This document shows positions 31,534 to 39,765 of a stretch of 45,104 bases of DNA, in pieces. The notes below the pieces were generated by a model. The model was given only the letters and a program-made list of their open reading frames with translations. It did no database searches and was not told where the DNA came from. The translations under genes were made by a program, and so were the position numbers. Position 1 is the stretch's first letter; each line of letters opens with the position of its first letter. The DNA comes from Anaerolineae bacterium (GTDB lineage: Bacteria > Chloroflexota > Anaerolineae > Aggregatilineales > Phototrophicaceae), in NCBI GenBank assembly GCA_022843745.1, contig JALHNB010000051.1, forward strand, positions 5,571 to 50,674, given 5' to 3'.

Positions 31534-31629
31534 TTGACCATTCCCTCGCTTGCAGGCATCTGCACCTATGAACTAGATGCTGTTCGAGGCCGCGCTTATG
31601 ACTACGCGAAGCAATCGGCGCTGAGATGA
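31534..31629 (+). other. 31-codon ORF overlapping the YesL-like gene start
   Basis: TTG at 31534, with GGAG 8 bases upstream, encodes MTIPSLAGICTYELDAVRGR plus 11 residues. It stops at TGA 31627-31629, overlapping the ATG of the next gene (ATGA). It could be a coupled leader peptide or the remnant C-terminus of a lost gene; the frame is open back to 31483 without a better start. The downstream gene has no strong ribosome-binding site, which supports coupling. Confidence 0.3.
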
Positions 31630-32249
31630 AAATCCTCACGACACTTTACGAAACGCCCATAGGCCGCGCTATCGTCGCCTATTTTGCCGATCTGCCGCGC
31701 TGGACGGTTGCCAATACCCTATTCACCCTTGCCCTCGTGCCGAGTCTTCTCGCCTTCTATCTGGACGATTTTTTGCTGGCGATTCTCCTTACATTTCCGG
31801 CTTTTTTCGCGCTCTCTGGTCAATGCCACGCCCTCGCGAAAACGGTGGAAAGCCGCGCTCCCCGCTGGCAAGACCTGTTCCACGCCAAATTACTGCTGAC
31901 TATCACGCTCTGGTGTGCGCTTGCCCTGCCGATGACCGCGCTCCTGTTCAATCCAGCGCCAATTTTTTTTGGCATCCTGTGCGTGGTCGTCGTGTTGGTG
32001 CTGCTCGTCGCGCCGTTCGTGCTCTGCCTGCCTCATTTACTGCCAATTGGAATCCGGCTCGTCTGGCGCAACGCGCTCGTCCTGGCAATCCATTTTCCCA
32101 TTGTCGCGCTCGGCCTGCTGGTGCTGGTCGCCATTTTTGCCGCTGTCACCATCGCCACTCGTGGTGCGCTCATCATCGCCCTGCCCGCACTGTGGTCAAG
32201 CATCACCGTTTTTTCCACGCATCAACTCCTCCACGACTCCGCGCCTTGA
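31626..32249 (+). CDS. YesL-like (DUF624-type) membrane protein
   Basis: 207 residues with five or six TM helices (NTLFTLALVPSLLAFYLDDF; AILLTFPAFFALSG; LLLTITLWCALALPMTALLF; FFGILCVVVVLVLLVAPFVL; AIHFPIVALGLLVLVAIFAA). The RNALVLAIHFP stretch and overall spacing resemble YesL/DUF624 proteins found next to sugar ABC importers in Gram-positive relatives. Function unknown. The start is inside the stop of a short upstream ORF (ATGA). It precedes an unrelated histidine kinase. Confidence 0.65.
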   Translation: MKILTTLYETPIGRAIVAYFADLPRWTVANTLFTLALVPSLLAFYLDDFLLAILLTFPAFFALSGQCHALAKTVESRAPRWQDLFHAKLLLTITLWCALALPMTALLFNPAPIFFGILCVVVVLVLLVAPFVLCLPHLLPIGIRLVWRNALVLAIHFPIVALGLLVLVAIFAAVTIATRGALIIALPALWSSITVFSTHQLLHDSAP

Positions 32250-32357
32250 TTGCTGGCGAACGCTGCATGAGCTTAATGCTTTTATCACGCCAGCCGTGTT
32301 CATATGGGTGTATCATAATTGCATATCAACCTTTACGATTTTGATAATGTGCAGATT

Positions 32358-34076
32358 ATGCAGATGGATTCTATCCACAGTTTAATTACCGCGCCTGTCT
32401 TCGACGACGAAGAAAAAACGCGCGTTGCCCGGCTTCTCCATAAACTAACGCTTGGCGTAGTGATCCTTTCGTTTGCCTATGCCGTGATCGGCATCTTCGT
32501 CAATTCCCCGGAAAGCGTTGCCTATCCTCTCGTCCTCGCCGCCGTTATCATGCTTGTCAACGGGATCGCGCGGCGAGGCTATGTCTATTCCGCAGCATGG
32601 GGATTCACGATTGGCTTGTGGATCATTTTCTCAATGCCCTGGATCATCGACCCGACACAAAGCATCTACGACACCAATTTCACCGCCTATTTAATTCCGG
32701 TGCTGTTGAGTGGTTTTTTGCTGGGTGGACGTGCCAGTCTCATTACCGCCACCCTGAGCGCTTTAGCCGGACTGGTTATGCTGCTCGATCCTGCGCGCCA
32801 GGTCGAAATGTACGGCATAACCGATGCGACCCTGCGCTGGGCTGCCCTATCCGTCATCTTTTATATGGCATCGGTGCTGGTCAAGCTCGCCGCCGATAAC
32901 GCCAATCAAGCCCTTGCCCGCGCACGCGCCGGAGAATCTGCCCTTGCCCAGCGAAATCGCGATTTGCAGCACGAGATCGAGGAACGCCGCCAGACCGAGG
33001 CCGCGCTCCAACGCAGCGAACAACGCCTGCGCCTCTCGCTGGAAGTCGCCCGCCTGACCATCTGGGACTGGGATTTGGAGACGAACCTGCTCACGACAAT
33101 GAGCGACGGCTTGCTCGATGAAAGGCAAAGCGAAACCATGCATATCGACGATTTAATCGCCGCCACTCACCCCGAAGATCGTGGCATCATTCCCGATATG
33201 CTGCATCGTGCGATCCACGAGAACGCGCCCTACGAGATCGAATTTCGTATCCTGTCGAAAGGCATTGTCTGGTTTGCTACCGCCGGACGCTTACTTCGCG
33301 ACGAATCCGGCAAGCCGACCCATGTGATGGGTGTCTCCAGCGACGTTACCGAGCGCAAACAGGCCGAGCAGGAGCGCGTCGATCTCGCCGTCACCCGCCA
33401 GCGCGTCGAAATGCTCACCGAATTCCTGGGCAATATCTCGCACGACTTCAAAACGCCCATTTCCGTCATCAATACCAATCTCTACCTCATCCGACGCGAC
33501 CCGGAAAAACAGCTCGCCAAGCTCGATTCCATCCAGACACAAACCAATCTTCTGGATAAATATATTCAGGATATCCTGACCATGCTCCGCCTCAATTACG
33601 ACCCTGGTCTCGCGCCCATATCCGTCGATGTTAACAGCAGCCTGCAAGTCGTTTCGGATCGCCTCCATCCCACTGCCGAGAAAAAATCCATCGGCGTCAC
33701 GCTTGAACTTGACCCTGCGCTGGCCCGTGTGCACGGCGACCTGGGCGAGCTGGATCGCCTCATGGTTAATCTGATCGAGAACGCCATCAATTACACCCCA
33801 CACGGAGGCCGCGTCTCCATCCGCACCCGCCAGGAGGCATCCAATGCCGTGATCGAGATCGCCGATACCGGCATCGGCATCAGCGAGGAAGAGTGCGAGC
33901 ACATTTTTGAGCGTTTCTATCGCTCCTCCCGCGCCCGTTCCAGCGGTGTGCCGGGGACAGGACTTGGCCTGGCAATCGTCAAAAAAATCGTCGATCTGCA
34001 CGACGGCAGCATCGAGGTCGAAAGCGCCCCCAGCACAGGTACCCTTTTCCGCGTCACGTTTCCCGCCGCAAACTGA
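32358..34076 (+). CDS. Orphan membrane sensor histidine kinase with PAS domain
   Basis: About 572 residues. Six TM helices lie in the first 200 (LTLGVVILSFAYAVIGIFV, YPLVLAAVIMLVNGIARR and others), then a coiled coil (ARAGESALAQRNRDLQHEIE), a PAS domain (LEVARLTIWDWDLETNLL to VMGVSSDVTERKQAE), and a HisKA with the phospho-acceptor His in LGNISHDFKTPISV. The HATPase follows, with the N box LMVNLIENAINY, G1 EIADTGIGIS, F box FERFYR and G2 GTGLGLAIVKKI. All catalytic boxes are intact. No response regulator is adjacent, so its partner is elsewhere. The TTG at 32319 is an alternative start; ATG at 32358 is preferred. Confidence 0.85.
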   Translation: MQMDSIHSLITAPVFDDEEKTRVARLLHKLTLGVVILSFAYAVIGIFVNSPESVAYPLVLAAVIMLVNGIARRGYVYSAAWGFTIGLWIIFSMPWIIDPTQSIYDTNFTAYLIPVLLSGFLLGGRASLITATLSALAGLVMLLDPARQVEMYGITDATLRWAALSVIFYMASVLVKLAADNANQALARARAGESALAQRNRDLQHEIEERRQTEAALQRSEQRLRLSLEVARLTIWDWDLETNLLTTMSDGLLDERQSETMHIDDLIAATHPEDRGIIPDMLHRAIHENAPYEIEFRILSKGIVWFATAGRLLRDESGKPTHVMGVSSDVTERKQAEQERVDLAVTRQRVEMLTEFLGNISHDFKTPISVINTNLYLIRRDPEKQLAKLDSIQTQTNLLDKYIQDILTMLRLNYDPGLAPISVDVNSSLQVVSDRLHPTAEKKSIGVTLELDPALARVHGDLGELDRLMVNLIENAINYTPHGGRVSIRTRQEASNAVIEIADTGIGISEEECEHIFERFYRSSRARSSGVPGTGLGLAIVKKIVDLHDGSIEVESAPSTGTLFRVTFPAAN

Positions 34077-34191
34077 TCCGAATAATTCTGCCGCCTGACA
34101 CATCCAAATAATGACAAATCACATTTTCTTCGCGTCCCTGCAAGCGGAATAATAGAAAGAGTTGGATACACGCGAAAAGGATTAATCGACC

Positions 34192-34845
34192 ATGTTCACC
34201 CTGCTTGATAACCTGTTCGGCGCACTGCTGATCGGCGTGTCGCTGATTTTCAGCCCCCTGCTCCGGCGCTGGTATCTGCGCTGGGGCGCAACCGACGACG
34301 AAATCCGCCGCACCTTCCCCGGCGACGAGATCGTCCCACAGCCGATTTTACAGGCCACCCGCGCCGTTACGATCCATGCCCCGGCTGCGAATGTCTGGCG
34401 CTGGCTGGTGCAGATCGGTCAGGGGCGCGGCGGCCTCTACAGCTACGAGCTGCTCGAAAATCTCGTCGGCTGCCAGATTCGCAACACCGACAAAATTTTG
34501 CCGGAATTTCAAAATCTGCATGTGGGCGACAGCATCCTGTTTATGCCCAGCGGCCTCGGCGAAATCGTGACCGAGATCGACCCTGAACATGCGCTGATTC
34601 TGCAAAATCGCGACCCCAAAACCGGGCAGGTCGTGCCACCGGAAATTCTCAATGGCAGTTGGGTATTCATTCTGGAGTCACCGGACAAGAATACGACACG
34701 CCTCATCGCCCGCAGCCGCAGCAGCTACCCGCCCACCTTCGCCAATACACTCATCTGGCGCATCATCACCGAGCCGATGTTCGCCGCGATGGAACGCCGG
34801 ATGCTGCTGGGCATCAAAACACGCGCAGAGGCGGTGTCGGCCTGA
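34192..34845 (+). CDS. SRPBCC-family protein with N-terminal membrane segment
   Basis: 217 residues. A hydrophobic start ([21 protein letters not shown]) is followed by the START/SRPBCC helix-grip domain: [20 protein letters not shown], then [32 protein letters not shown] and a C-terminal gripping helix. Members bind hydrophobic ligands; this subclass (GxGRGGxYSYdxLEN) is common in Actinobacteria and Chloroflexota with unknown ligand. AAAAGGA lies about 9 bases before the ATG. It stands alone between the kinase and the flavodoxin-like gene. Confidence 0.8.
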   Translation: MFTLLDNLFGALLIGVSLIFSPLLRRWYLRWGATDDEIRRTFPGDEIVPQPILQATRAVTIHAPAANVWRWLVQIGQGRGGLYSYELLENLVGCQIRNTDKILPEFQNLHVGDSILFMPSGLGEIVTEIDPEHALILQNRDPKTGQVVPPEILNGSWVFILESPDKNTTRLIARSRSSYPPTFANTLIWRIITEPMFAAMERRMLLGIKTRAEAVSA

Positions 34846-34948
34846 CAATTCTCACGGCTAAATCCTGACATTTAACACCGCCGCGAAGGAATCGTCTGCC
34901 GCATAATCGAGCTGCAAAAAGTAGGGTACAGCGCCCGAAAGGTGATGG

Positions 34949-35395
34949 ATGATGAACGTTCTCGTGGTTTACGACTCGTATTATGCCAGTTCCCGTTTTG
35001 TCGCCCGCGTCGCTGCTGCTGCCTTCCAGAATTTTGCCACTGTCCGTCTGTTACCCATTAATCAGATGCATCTTAAGGATTTTGAGAACATCGATTTTTT
35101 GGTGATCGGCGGCAGTTGGTCAATGACATCCTCTCTTGAGCAGCTATTCAAACGTTCGCCAGGCGCCTCTTTAAGCGGCATCCCCACGGCGATTTTCGAC
35201 ACCCATTACCGCCATTCCGCCAGTGGAATATCGACCCGCGTGTTTAGCCAACTGCTGGTCACACATGGCGCGATTATGGTACAGCCGCCGGAGACGTTCT
35301 ACACTACCGATTTTGACGGCCCGCTCGAAAGAGGCGAGCCTGACCGCGTTGAAGTCTGGGCGCGGAATCTCGCCGCGAAATTCGTGCTGGCGTGA
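34949..35395 (+). CDS. Flavodoxin-like protein
   Basis: 148 residues. MMNVLVVYDSYYASSRFVAR has the P-loop-like FMN phosphate loop of flavodoxins (DSYYASSRF in place of TGNT), followed by FENIDFLVIGGSWSMTSSLE and the strand GIPTAIFDTHYRH. FMN binding is probable but not proven because the usual aromatic FMN flank is unclear. Role in electron transfer is inferred. A GGTG precedes the two ATG codons (34949 and 34952). Its stop is 18 bases from the LacI gene stop on the opposite strand. Confidence 0.75.
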   Translation: MMNVLVVYDSYYASSRFVARVAAAAFQNFATVRLLPINQMHLKDFENIDFLVIGGSWSMTSSLEQLFKRSPGASLSGIPTAIFDTHYRHSASGISTRVFSQLLVTHGAIMVQPPETFYTTDFDGPLERGEPDRVEVWARNLAAKFVLA

Positions 35396-35412
35396 GGCGC
35401 CACATTCCTGTG

Positions 35413-36438
35413 TTAAACTTGCCGCTTAGCGCTCGGCGCGGTACTCTGGCGGACCACCAGCGAAGGATAAAGCACCCGCTGGTAGGCCGTCTCCGCCGGG
35501 TCGCGGATCAGGTTCACCAGATATTCGACGCTCTGCGTGCCAATCGCGTCAAAATCCTGCTGCACCGTCGTCAGCGGCGGCTCAAAGCACTCCGCTTCGG
35601 GAATATCGTCAAAGCCGACCACCGAAACGTCATCCGGGATTCTCAGGCCATGTTCGCGCAAAGCCCGCATTGCCCCCAATGCCATCTGATCGTTGCCGAC
35701 CACCAGGCCGCTAAAAACAGCCCCTTCGTTCAGAAGGCGGTGTGCGGCGTCGTACCCGCCTCTGGCCGTCCAGTCACCCTCGACACTTTTTCCTGGCGTG
35801 ATCCCGGCGGCTTCCAGCGTGGCCTGCCAGCTTGTGTGACGTTCAACCGCCGCGAACCATTCCAGCGGCCCGCTGATTTCGCAAATGTCGCGATGGCCCA
35901 GGTCGATCAGATGCTGAGTCGCCAGTTGGCTGCCATAGGTCTGGTGGATGACCACCGACGGGGTAATCGAACTCAACTGGCTGTCGATCATCACAAATGG
36001 GATGCCATTGCACAGCGAAACCAATTCTTCATACTCTACACCGCGCACGGGCATAATCAGAATCATGCCGTCCACCAAGCGTCCGCTGAGGGTATCAATC
36101 GCCCCGCGAATCGCTTGCAGGGTCATGCCGACGATGTGCGTGACGATCAGGTTATAACCCAGACGGCGGGCGGCCTGTTCCACATGAATCACGGTTTGCG
36201 ACGGCCCGTAATGATGCGAACCAAACGTCACCACTTCCAACAGATGAGATCGGCGCGTAACCAGACTGCGGGCGGCCTGGTTAGGCTGATAATTCAAATC
36301 CTTGATCGCTTGCGCGACTCGCTGGCGGGTTGTTTTCGAAACATGCGGACTGTCATTGATAACCCGCGAAACCGTCTGGTAAGAGACTTTTGCCCGTCGC
36401 GCGACATCGTGCAGCGTAACACGTTTATTCGTATTCAT
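35413..36438 (-). CDS. LacI-family repressor of the sugar ABC operon
   Basis: 341 residues. The N-terminal HTH is textbook (VTLHDVARRAKVSYQTVSRV, then INDSPHVSKTTRQRVAQAI) with the hinge helix NQAARSLVT. A periplasmic-binding-protein-like sensor follows (65-335; GDWTARGGYDAAHRLL, VVGNDQMALGAMRAL, VVGFDDIPEAECF). It is divergent from the substrate-binding protein, ATPase and permease genes. Operators of LacI type lie at 36453-36468 and 36585-36598, so it should repress both directions until the transported sugar binds. Identity of the sugar is not determined. Confidence 0.9.
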   Translation of the reverse strand: MNTNKRVTLHDVARRAKVSYQTVSRVINDSPHVSKTTRQRVAQAIKDLNYQPNQAARSLVTRRSHLLEVVTFGSHHYGPSQTVIHVEQAARRLGYNLIVTHIVGMTLQAIRGAIDTLSGRLVDGMILIMPVRGVEYEELVSLCNGIPFVMIDSQLSSITPSVVIHQTYGSQLATQHLIDLGHRDICEISGPLEWFAAVERHTSWQATLEAAGITPGKSVEGDWTARGGYDAAHRLLNEGAVFSGLVVGNDQMALGAMRALREHGLRIPDDVSVVGFDDIPEAECFEPPLTTVQQDFDAIGTQSVEYLVNLIRDPAETAYQRVLYPSLVVRQSTAPSAKRQV

Positions 36439-36452
36439 GATCTTCCAGTTTT

Positions 36453-36479
36453 TTGTGAAGGTTCACAACAAAATGTCAA
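36453..36479 (-). promoter_or_regulatory. LacI-type operator and -35 box before the repressor gene
   Basis: TTGTGAAGGTTCACAA (36453-36468) is a palindrome of TTGTGAA/TTCACAA with a two-base centre. TTGACA at 36479-36474 on the minus strand is a good -35, but the -10 seventeen bases on is poor. This is likely the autoregulatory site. Confidence 0.6.
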
Positions 36480-36548
36480 TTATGATCCATACATGGTTAT
36501 GTAAAAATCACCAACACTGGTTATTTCACCCAATTCGCGGCAGTTTTC

Positions 36549-36598
36549 TTGACGAAAACAACGTTTCAGGGTATAAAATGAAATTGTGAGCGTTCACA
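36549..36598 (+). promoter_or_regulatory. Promoter and LacI-type operator of the sugar ABC operon
   Basis: TTGACG (36549-36554), 17 bases, TATAAA (36572-36577). TGTGAGCGTTCACA (36585-36598) lies over the expected start of transcription, with the central CG of LacI-family sites and one mismatch. The site and its mate at 36453-36468 share the TGTGA/TCACA core. A 250-base leader follows, containing a family A palindrome. Confidence 0.75.
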
Positions 36599-36721
36599 TG
36601 ATATTACACGATTTTACGAAATATTGCGATTGAAAAACAACTATAGATATGACCAATTTAAGCTCACACCAAATTATCAAAAAACCTGACGCATGTTTTT
36701 CTCTCCTGTTGAAGCGGAATT

Positions 36722-36750
36722 TGTAGGGGCGCGTCCTACCGCGCCTCTGC
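36722..36750. repeat. Family A palindrome in the ABC operon leader
   Basis: TGTAGGGGCGCGTCCTACC, then GCGCCTCTGC, a hairpin 95 bases before the start of the substrate-binding protein. It may affect the leader RNA; no riboswitch structure is recognised. Confidence 0.6.
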
Positions 36751-36845
36751 AAAGACTGCGATAGAAAGGGGGCTTCCCGCACAAAGAAACTGAGGGGTCT
36801 GACAGCAACTGATTTAATGAAAGTTTGAATTTTAAGGAGAATCTT

Positions 36846-37931
36846 GTGAGTACAAAACATAATTTTAGCCGACGTAATTTTCTTAAGGGCGGGCTGACGG
36901 TTGGCGCAGGGCTGGCGTTCGGCAACCTCATGAGCTTTATCGATTATCGCCGGGCGCGTGCCCAGAGCGAACCAATCCGCGCCGCGATGTCCAGCGCCGG
37001 GTTAGCCGGATCATGGAATGCGCAGGGACAGGATGCCGCGATGTATTGGGCGAATCTGCTCGGTGTGGAAGTGACATGGTTTGACGGCGAGTTTGACGCG
37101 GCCAAACAGCGCGGCAAATTTGACCAGATTGCGACGGAATCCTGGGATTTTGTCGCCGTCCAGCCGAACACGATTGGCACGCTGGTCGAGCCAATTCAGG
37201 CGATCATCGACGCAGGTACAGCGGTCATCGACATGGACACACTGGTAGCGCCACTCGATCAACTGCAAGAAATGGGCGTTCTGACCTTCATTGCGCCGGA
37301 CAATATGTTTATGGCGCTGTCGGTCATGAACCGCGTCATCGCCAAAATGGGCGGTTCGGGCAAGATTTCGCACATCGGCGGGCAGCCCGGACACACCGGC
37401 GCACAGGCACGCGGACAGGGCTTCCTGAATGCCCTCGCGCAGTATCCGGACATTGAAATCGTAGACGATCAGCCCGGCAACTGGGATGTCAGCCAGGCTG
37501 CGGCGCTGACTGAGAGCGTTCTCAATCGTCACCCTGACCTGAAAGCCATCTTCGCCGACAACGACGACATGGCAATTGCCGCGCGGCAGGTTGTCGAAAA
37601 TGCCGGGTTAGGCGATCAGGTGGTCGTGGGCGGCGTGGACGCTATGCCTTCGGCTCTGGAAGCTGTCGCGAATGGTCAACTGGTCGCGACCTGCCGCAAC
37701 CCCTCATGCCGCATTCACGGCTGGGCAGTGGTGGCGGGTGCGTATGCGGCGACGGTTGGCCTGGAACAGGCACGCGCGGAAATTCCGATCTTCGTTCTGG
37801 CTGACGGCCCGGTGGTCACAGCGGAAATTGACTCGAATCCTGATCTCGCTGCTGAACCCTGGAAACTCGCCAATTACGGTCTGAGTTCAATCGAAGGCCA
37901 ACTCTGGCTGGAATCGCAGTACATTCTCTAG
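36846..37931 (+). CDS. Tat-exported sugar ABC substrate-binding protein
   Basis: 361 residues from GTG at 36846, with AAGGAG 6 bases before it. The Tat signal SRRNFLK (residues 8-14) is followed by a hydrophobic stretch (GGLTVGAGLAFGNLMSF) and cleavage probably near RARAQS. The mature part is a type I periplasmic-binding fold of the ribose/rhamnose class (AAMSSAGLAGSWNAQGQDAA, ADNDDMAIAARQVVEN, VVGGVDAMPSAL). It should capture a sugar outside and pass it to the permease. A hairpin after the gene (37939-38008) would favour its higher expression over the ATPase and permease. Confidence 0.85.
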   Translation: MSTKHNFSRRNFLKGGLTVGAGLAFGNLMSFIDYRRARAQSEPIRAAMSSAGLAGSWNAQGQDAAMYWANLLGVEVTWFDGEFDAAKQRGKFDQIATESWDFVAVQPNTIGTLVEPIQAIIDAGTAVIDMDTLVAPLDQLQEMGVLTFIAPDNMFMALSVMNRVIAKMGGSGKISHIGGQPGHTGAQARGQGFLNALAQYPDIEIVDDQPGNWDVSQAAALTESVLNRHPDLKAIFADNDDMAIAARQVVENAGLGDQVVVGGVDAMPSALEAVANGQLVATCRNPSCRIHGWAVVAGAYAATVGLEQARAEIPIFVLADGPVVTAEIDSNPDLAAEPWKLANYGLSSIEGQLWLESQYIL

Positions 37932-37938
37932 GTGGGGG

Positions 37939-38008
37939 AATTTGAGAGTGGTGGATTTCAAAGTCTGGACTTTCAGCGTCCATGATCTTCATCACCCTCA
38001 AATTTTTT
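37939..38008 (+). terminator. Hairpin with U-tract after the binding-protein gene
   Basis: AATTTGAGAGTGGTGG (37939-37954) pairs with ATCACCCTCAAATT (37991-38004), and TTTTTT follows (38003-38008). A smaller AAAGTC/GACTTT hairpin is nested. It is a likely attenuator or partial terminator between binding protein and ATPase. Confidence 0.55.
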
Positions 38009-38080
38009 GCAGAACGGCACATGCTTTGGATAATTAGGTACTGTTGACATTTCAGCCTGATGATGTCATTTCTTGCCATC

Positions 38081-38174
38081 CCCACCCCAAACCCCTCCCC
38101 ATCGCAATAGGGAGGGGCTTAAAAGCTGGCTGACTCCCCCTCTCCATGCAATGGCTGAGGGGGACGGGGATGAC
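38081..38174. repeat. Two family B-like repeats before the ABC ATPase gene
   Basis: CCCCACCCCAAACCCCTCCC, ATCGCAATAG, GGAGGGGC and then CCCCCTCTCCATGCAATGGC with GAGGGGGACGGGG, two adjacent arm-loop-arm copies in the 270-base gap between the binding protein and the ATPase. Confidence 0.6.
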
Positions 38175-38205
38175 TAATTCTTAAAATAAGACGTAAAAGA
38201 TTATC

Positions 38206-39684
38206 ATGAATGCACCGCCTGTTATTGAGCTAAAAAATATTTCGAAACGTTTTTTGAATTTACAAGCGCTTGATGGCGTCAATTTCGACCTGCGCGAAGG
38301 CGAGACCCACGCGCTCGTCGGCGAAAACGGCGCGGGCAAATCCACCCTCATGCGTATCCTCGCCGGACTCTACCCCGAATATGAAGGCGAATACCGGCTT
38401 CGCGGGCAGCAAATTCACCTCACCTCGCCGCGCGACGCGCTCAACCGGGGAATCGGCATGATCCATCAGGAATTGAGTGTGATGCCAGAGCTTTCCGTCG
38501 CTGAGAATCTGTTTCTGGGGCGGCAGATTACGCGATGGGGCGCAATCGATTGGAAAAAAATGAACGCCGTCGCCCAGACCGAATTGGCGAAGCTTGGCTT
38601 TGACGACATTGATGTGCTGAAGCCGCTGGGCAATTATTCGCTCGGTACACAGCAGGTGGTCGAGGTGCTGCGCGTGATGCTTTCCGGCGCGCAGGTGTTG
38701 ATTATGGACGAGCCGACCTCCGCTCTCTCCCCTGCCGAGGTCGAGCGCCTGATTCAACTGATCGATACCCTGCGCCAGACCAACCGCAGCATTATTTACA
38801 TCTCACATTTTCTCGAAGAAGTCATGCGCGTGGCGGATCGCATTACCGTCCTGCGCGATGGCCGCAAAGTTGATACGCTCGATAAAAGCGCGACCAACAT
38901 CAACCATCTGATCTCGCTTATCCTGGGGCATGAAGTCGAGGCCGCGCTGCCGCTAGAAACCAGCCAGGCCGACGGTCATACCCTGCTCGATATCCAGCAT
39001 CTGACCGCCGACGTATTCAACGATATTTCGCTCAAGGTCAACAAGGGCGAAATCGTCGGCTTGTACGGTGCGATTGGCGCGGGACATTTCGACCTGGCGC
39101 GGGCGGTTTTTGGCATGTATCGCTTCGACAGCGGCACGATCAGCGTCGATGGCAAGATTTTCCCGCGCAATTTTTCAGCATCATACGCCATCAATCATGG
39201 GCTGGCCTACGCCACCGAATCGCGGCGAAAAAGCCTGTTTATGGATGAGGCGATTTACCGCAACGTGACCATGCCGCACTTGAGGCGCATCAGCCTGCTG
39301 TTTTCGCGAACACAGCAGGAACTGGAGGTCGCGGAGCCGGTGGTCGAGCGAGTCAACGTCCAACCCGGCGATCCGATGAACGCAGTGGGTAAACTCAGCG
39401 GCGGCAACCAGCAAAAAGTCGTCATCGCACGTTGGCTGGCCTTCCCGCCAAAAGTGTTTGTGATGAGCGAACCGACGCGCGGCATGGATGTGGGCGCGAA
39501 AAGCGAAGTCATGCATATTCTGCGCGATTTTCGCAATCAGGGTTACGGCGTCCTGGTGGCATCCAGCGAACCGGAGACGGTGCTGGCGGTGTGTGACCGG
39601 GTGATGGTCATGTCTCGGGGAAAAGTCGTCGCCGAGATGGTCAATAAAAATTTGAATAAAGACGTACTGATGAGGCTTTTGTAA
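38206..39684 (+). CDS. Sugar ABC transporter ATP-binding protein (two ABC domains)
   Basis: 492 residues, the normal length of RbsA/XylG/AraG-type ATPases. Domain 1 has Walker A GENGAGKST (39-47), Q-loop GMIHQELSV, signature SLGTQQ (weak) and Walker B LIMDEPTSAL with switch His in YISHFLEE. Domain 2 has the degenerate A loop GAIGAGHFDL and the strong signature LSGGNQQKVVIARWL, as is usual for this class. It couples ATP hydrolysis to sugar import with the permease that follows. The last codons (ATG AGG CTT TTG TAA) are repeated 63 bases downstream. Confidence 0.9.
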   Translation: MNAPPVIELKNISKRFLNLQALDGVNFDLREGETHALVGENGAGKSTLMRILAGLYPEYEGEYRLRGQQIHLTSPRDALNRGIGMIHQELSVMPELSVAENLFLGRQITRWGAIDWKKMNAVAQTELAKLGFDDIDVLKPLGNYSLGTQQVVEVLRVMLSGAQVLIMDEPTSALSPAEVERLIQLIDTLRQTNRSIIYISHFLEEVMRVADRITVLRDGRKVDTLDKSATNINHLISLILGHEVEAALPLETSQADGHTLLDIQHLTADVFNDISLKVNKGEIVGLYGAIGAGHFDLARAVFGMYRFDSGTISVDGKIFPRNFSASYAINHGLAYATESRRKSLFMDEAIYRNVTMPHLRRISLLFSRTQQELEVAEPVVERVNVQPGDPMNAVGKLSGGNQQKVVIARWLAFPPKVFVMSEPTRGMDVGAKSEVMHILRDFRNQGYGVLVASSEPETVLAVCDRVMVMSRGKVVAEMVNKNLNKDVLMRLL

Positions 39685-39765
39685 CAAAAATTGGCCTGCC
39701 GCATAAGGCTTTTTTGAAAATTGAGCATCCAAATGAGGCTTTTGTAACAAAAATGAGCATCCAAA
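39670..39765. repeat. 63-bp imperfect duplication at the ATPase-permease junction
   Basis: ATGAGGCTTTTGTAACAAAA plus AT occurs at 39670-39691 and again at 39733-39754, 63 bases apart. TTGAGCATCCAAA (39721-39733) and ATGAGCATCCAAA (39753-39765) repeat likewise. The copy holding the ATPase stop is the first; the permease ATG lies in the second. Confidence 0.85.

Noticed and set aside
33291-34103. 270-codon open frame opposite the histidine kinase
   Set aside because: Antisense shadow; the plus-strand kinase boxes are intact over the same region.
35392-36504. 370-codon open frame on the plus strand
   Set aside because: It runs antisense to the LacI gene, whose HTH and ligand domain are unmistakable; the antisense translation is rich in Arg, His and Gln with no family features.
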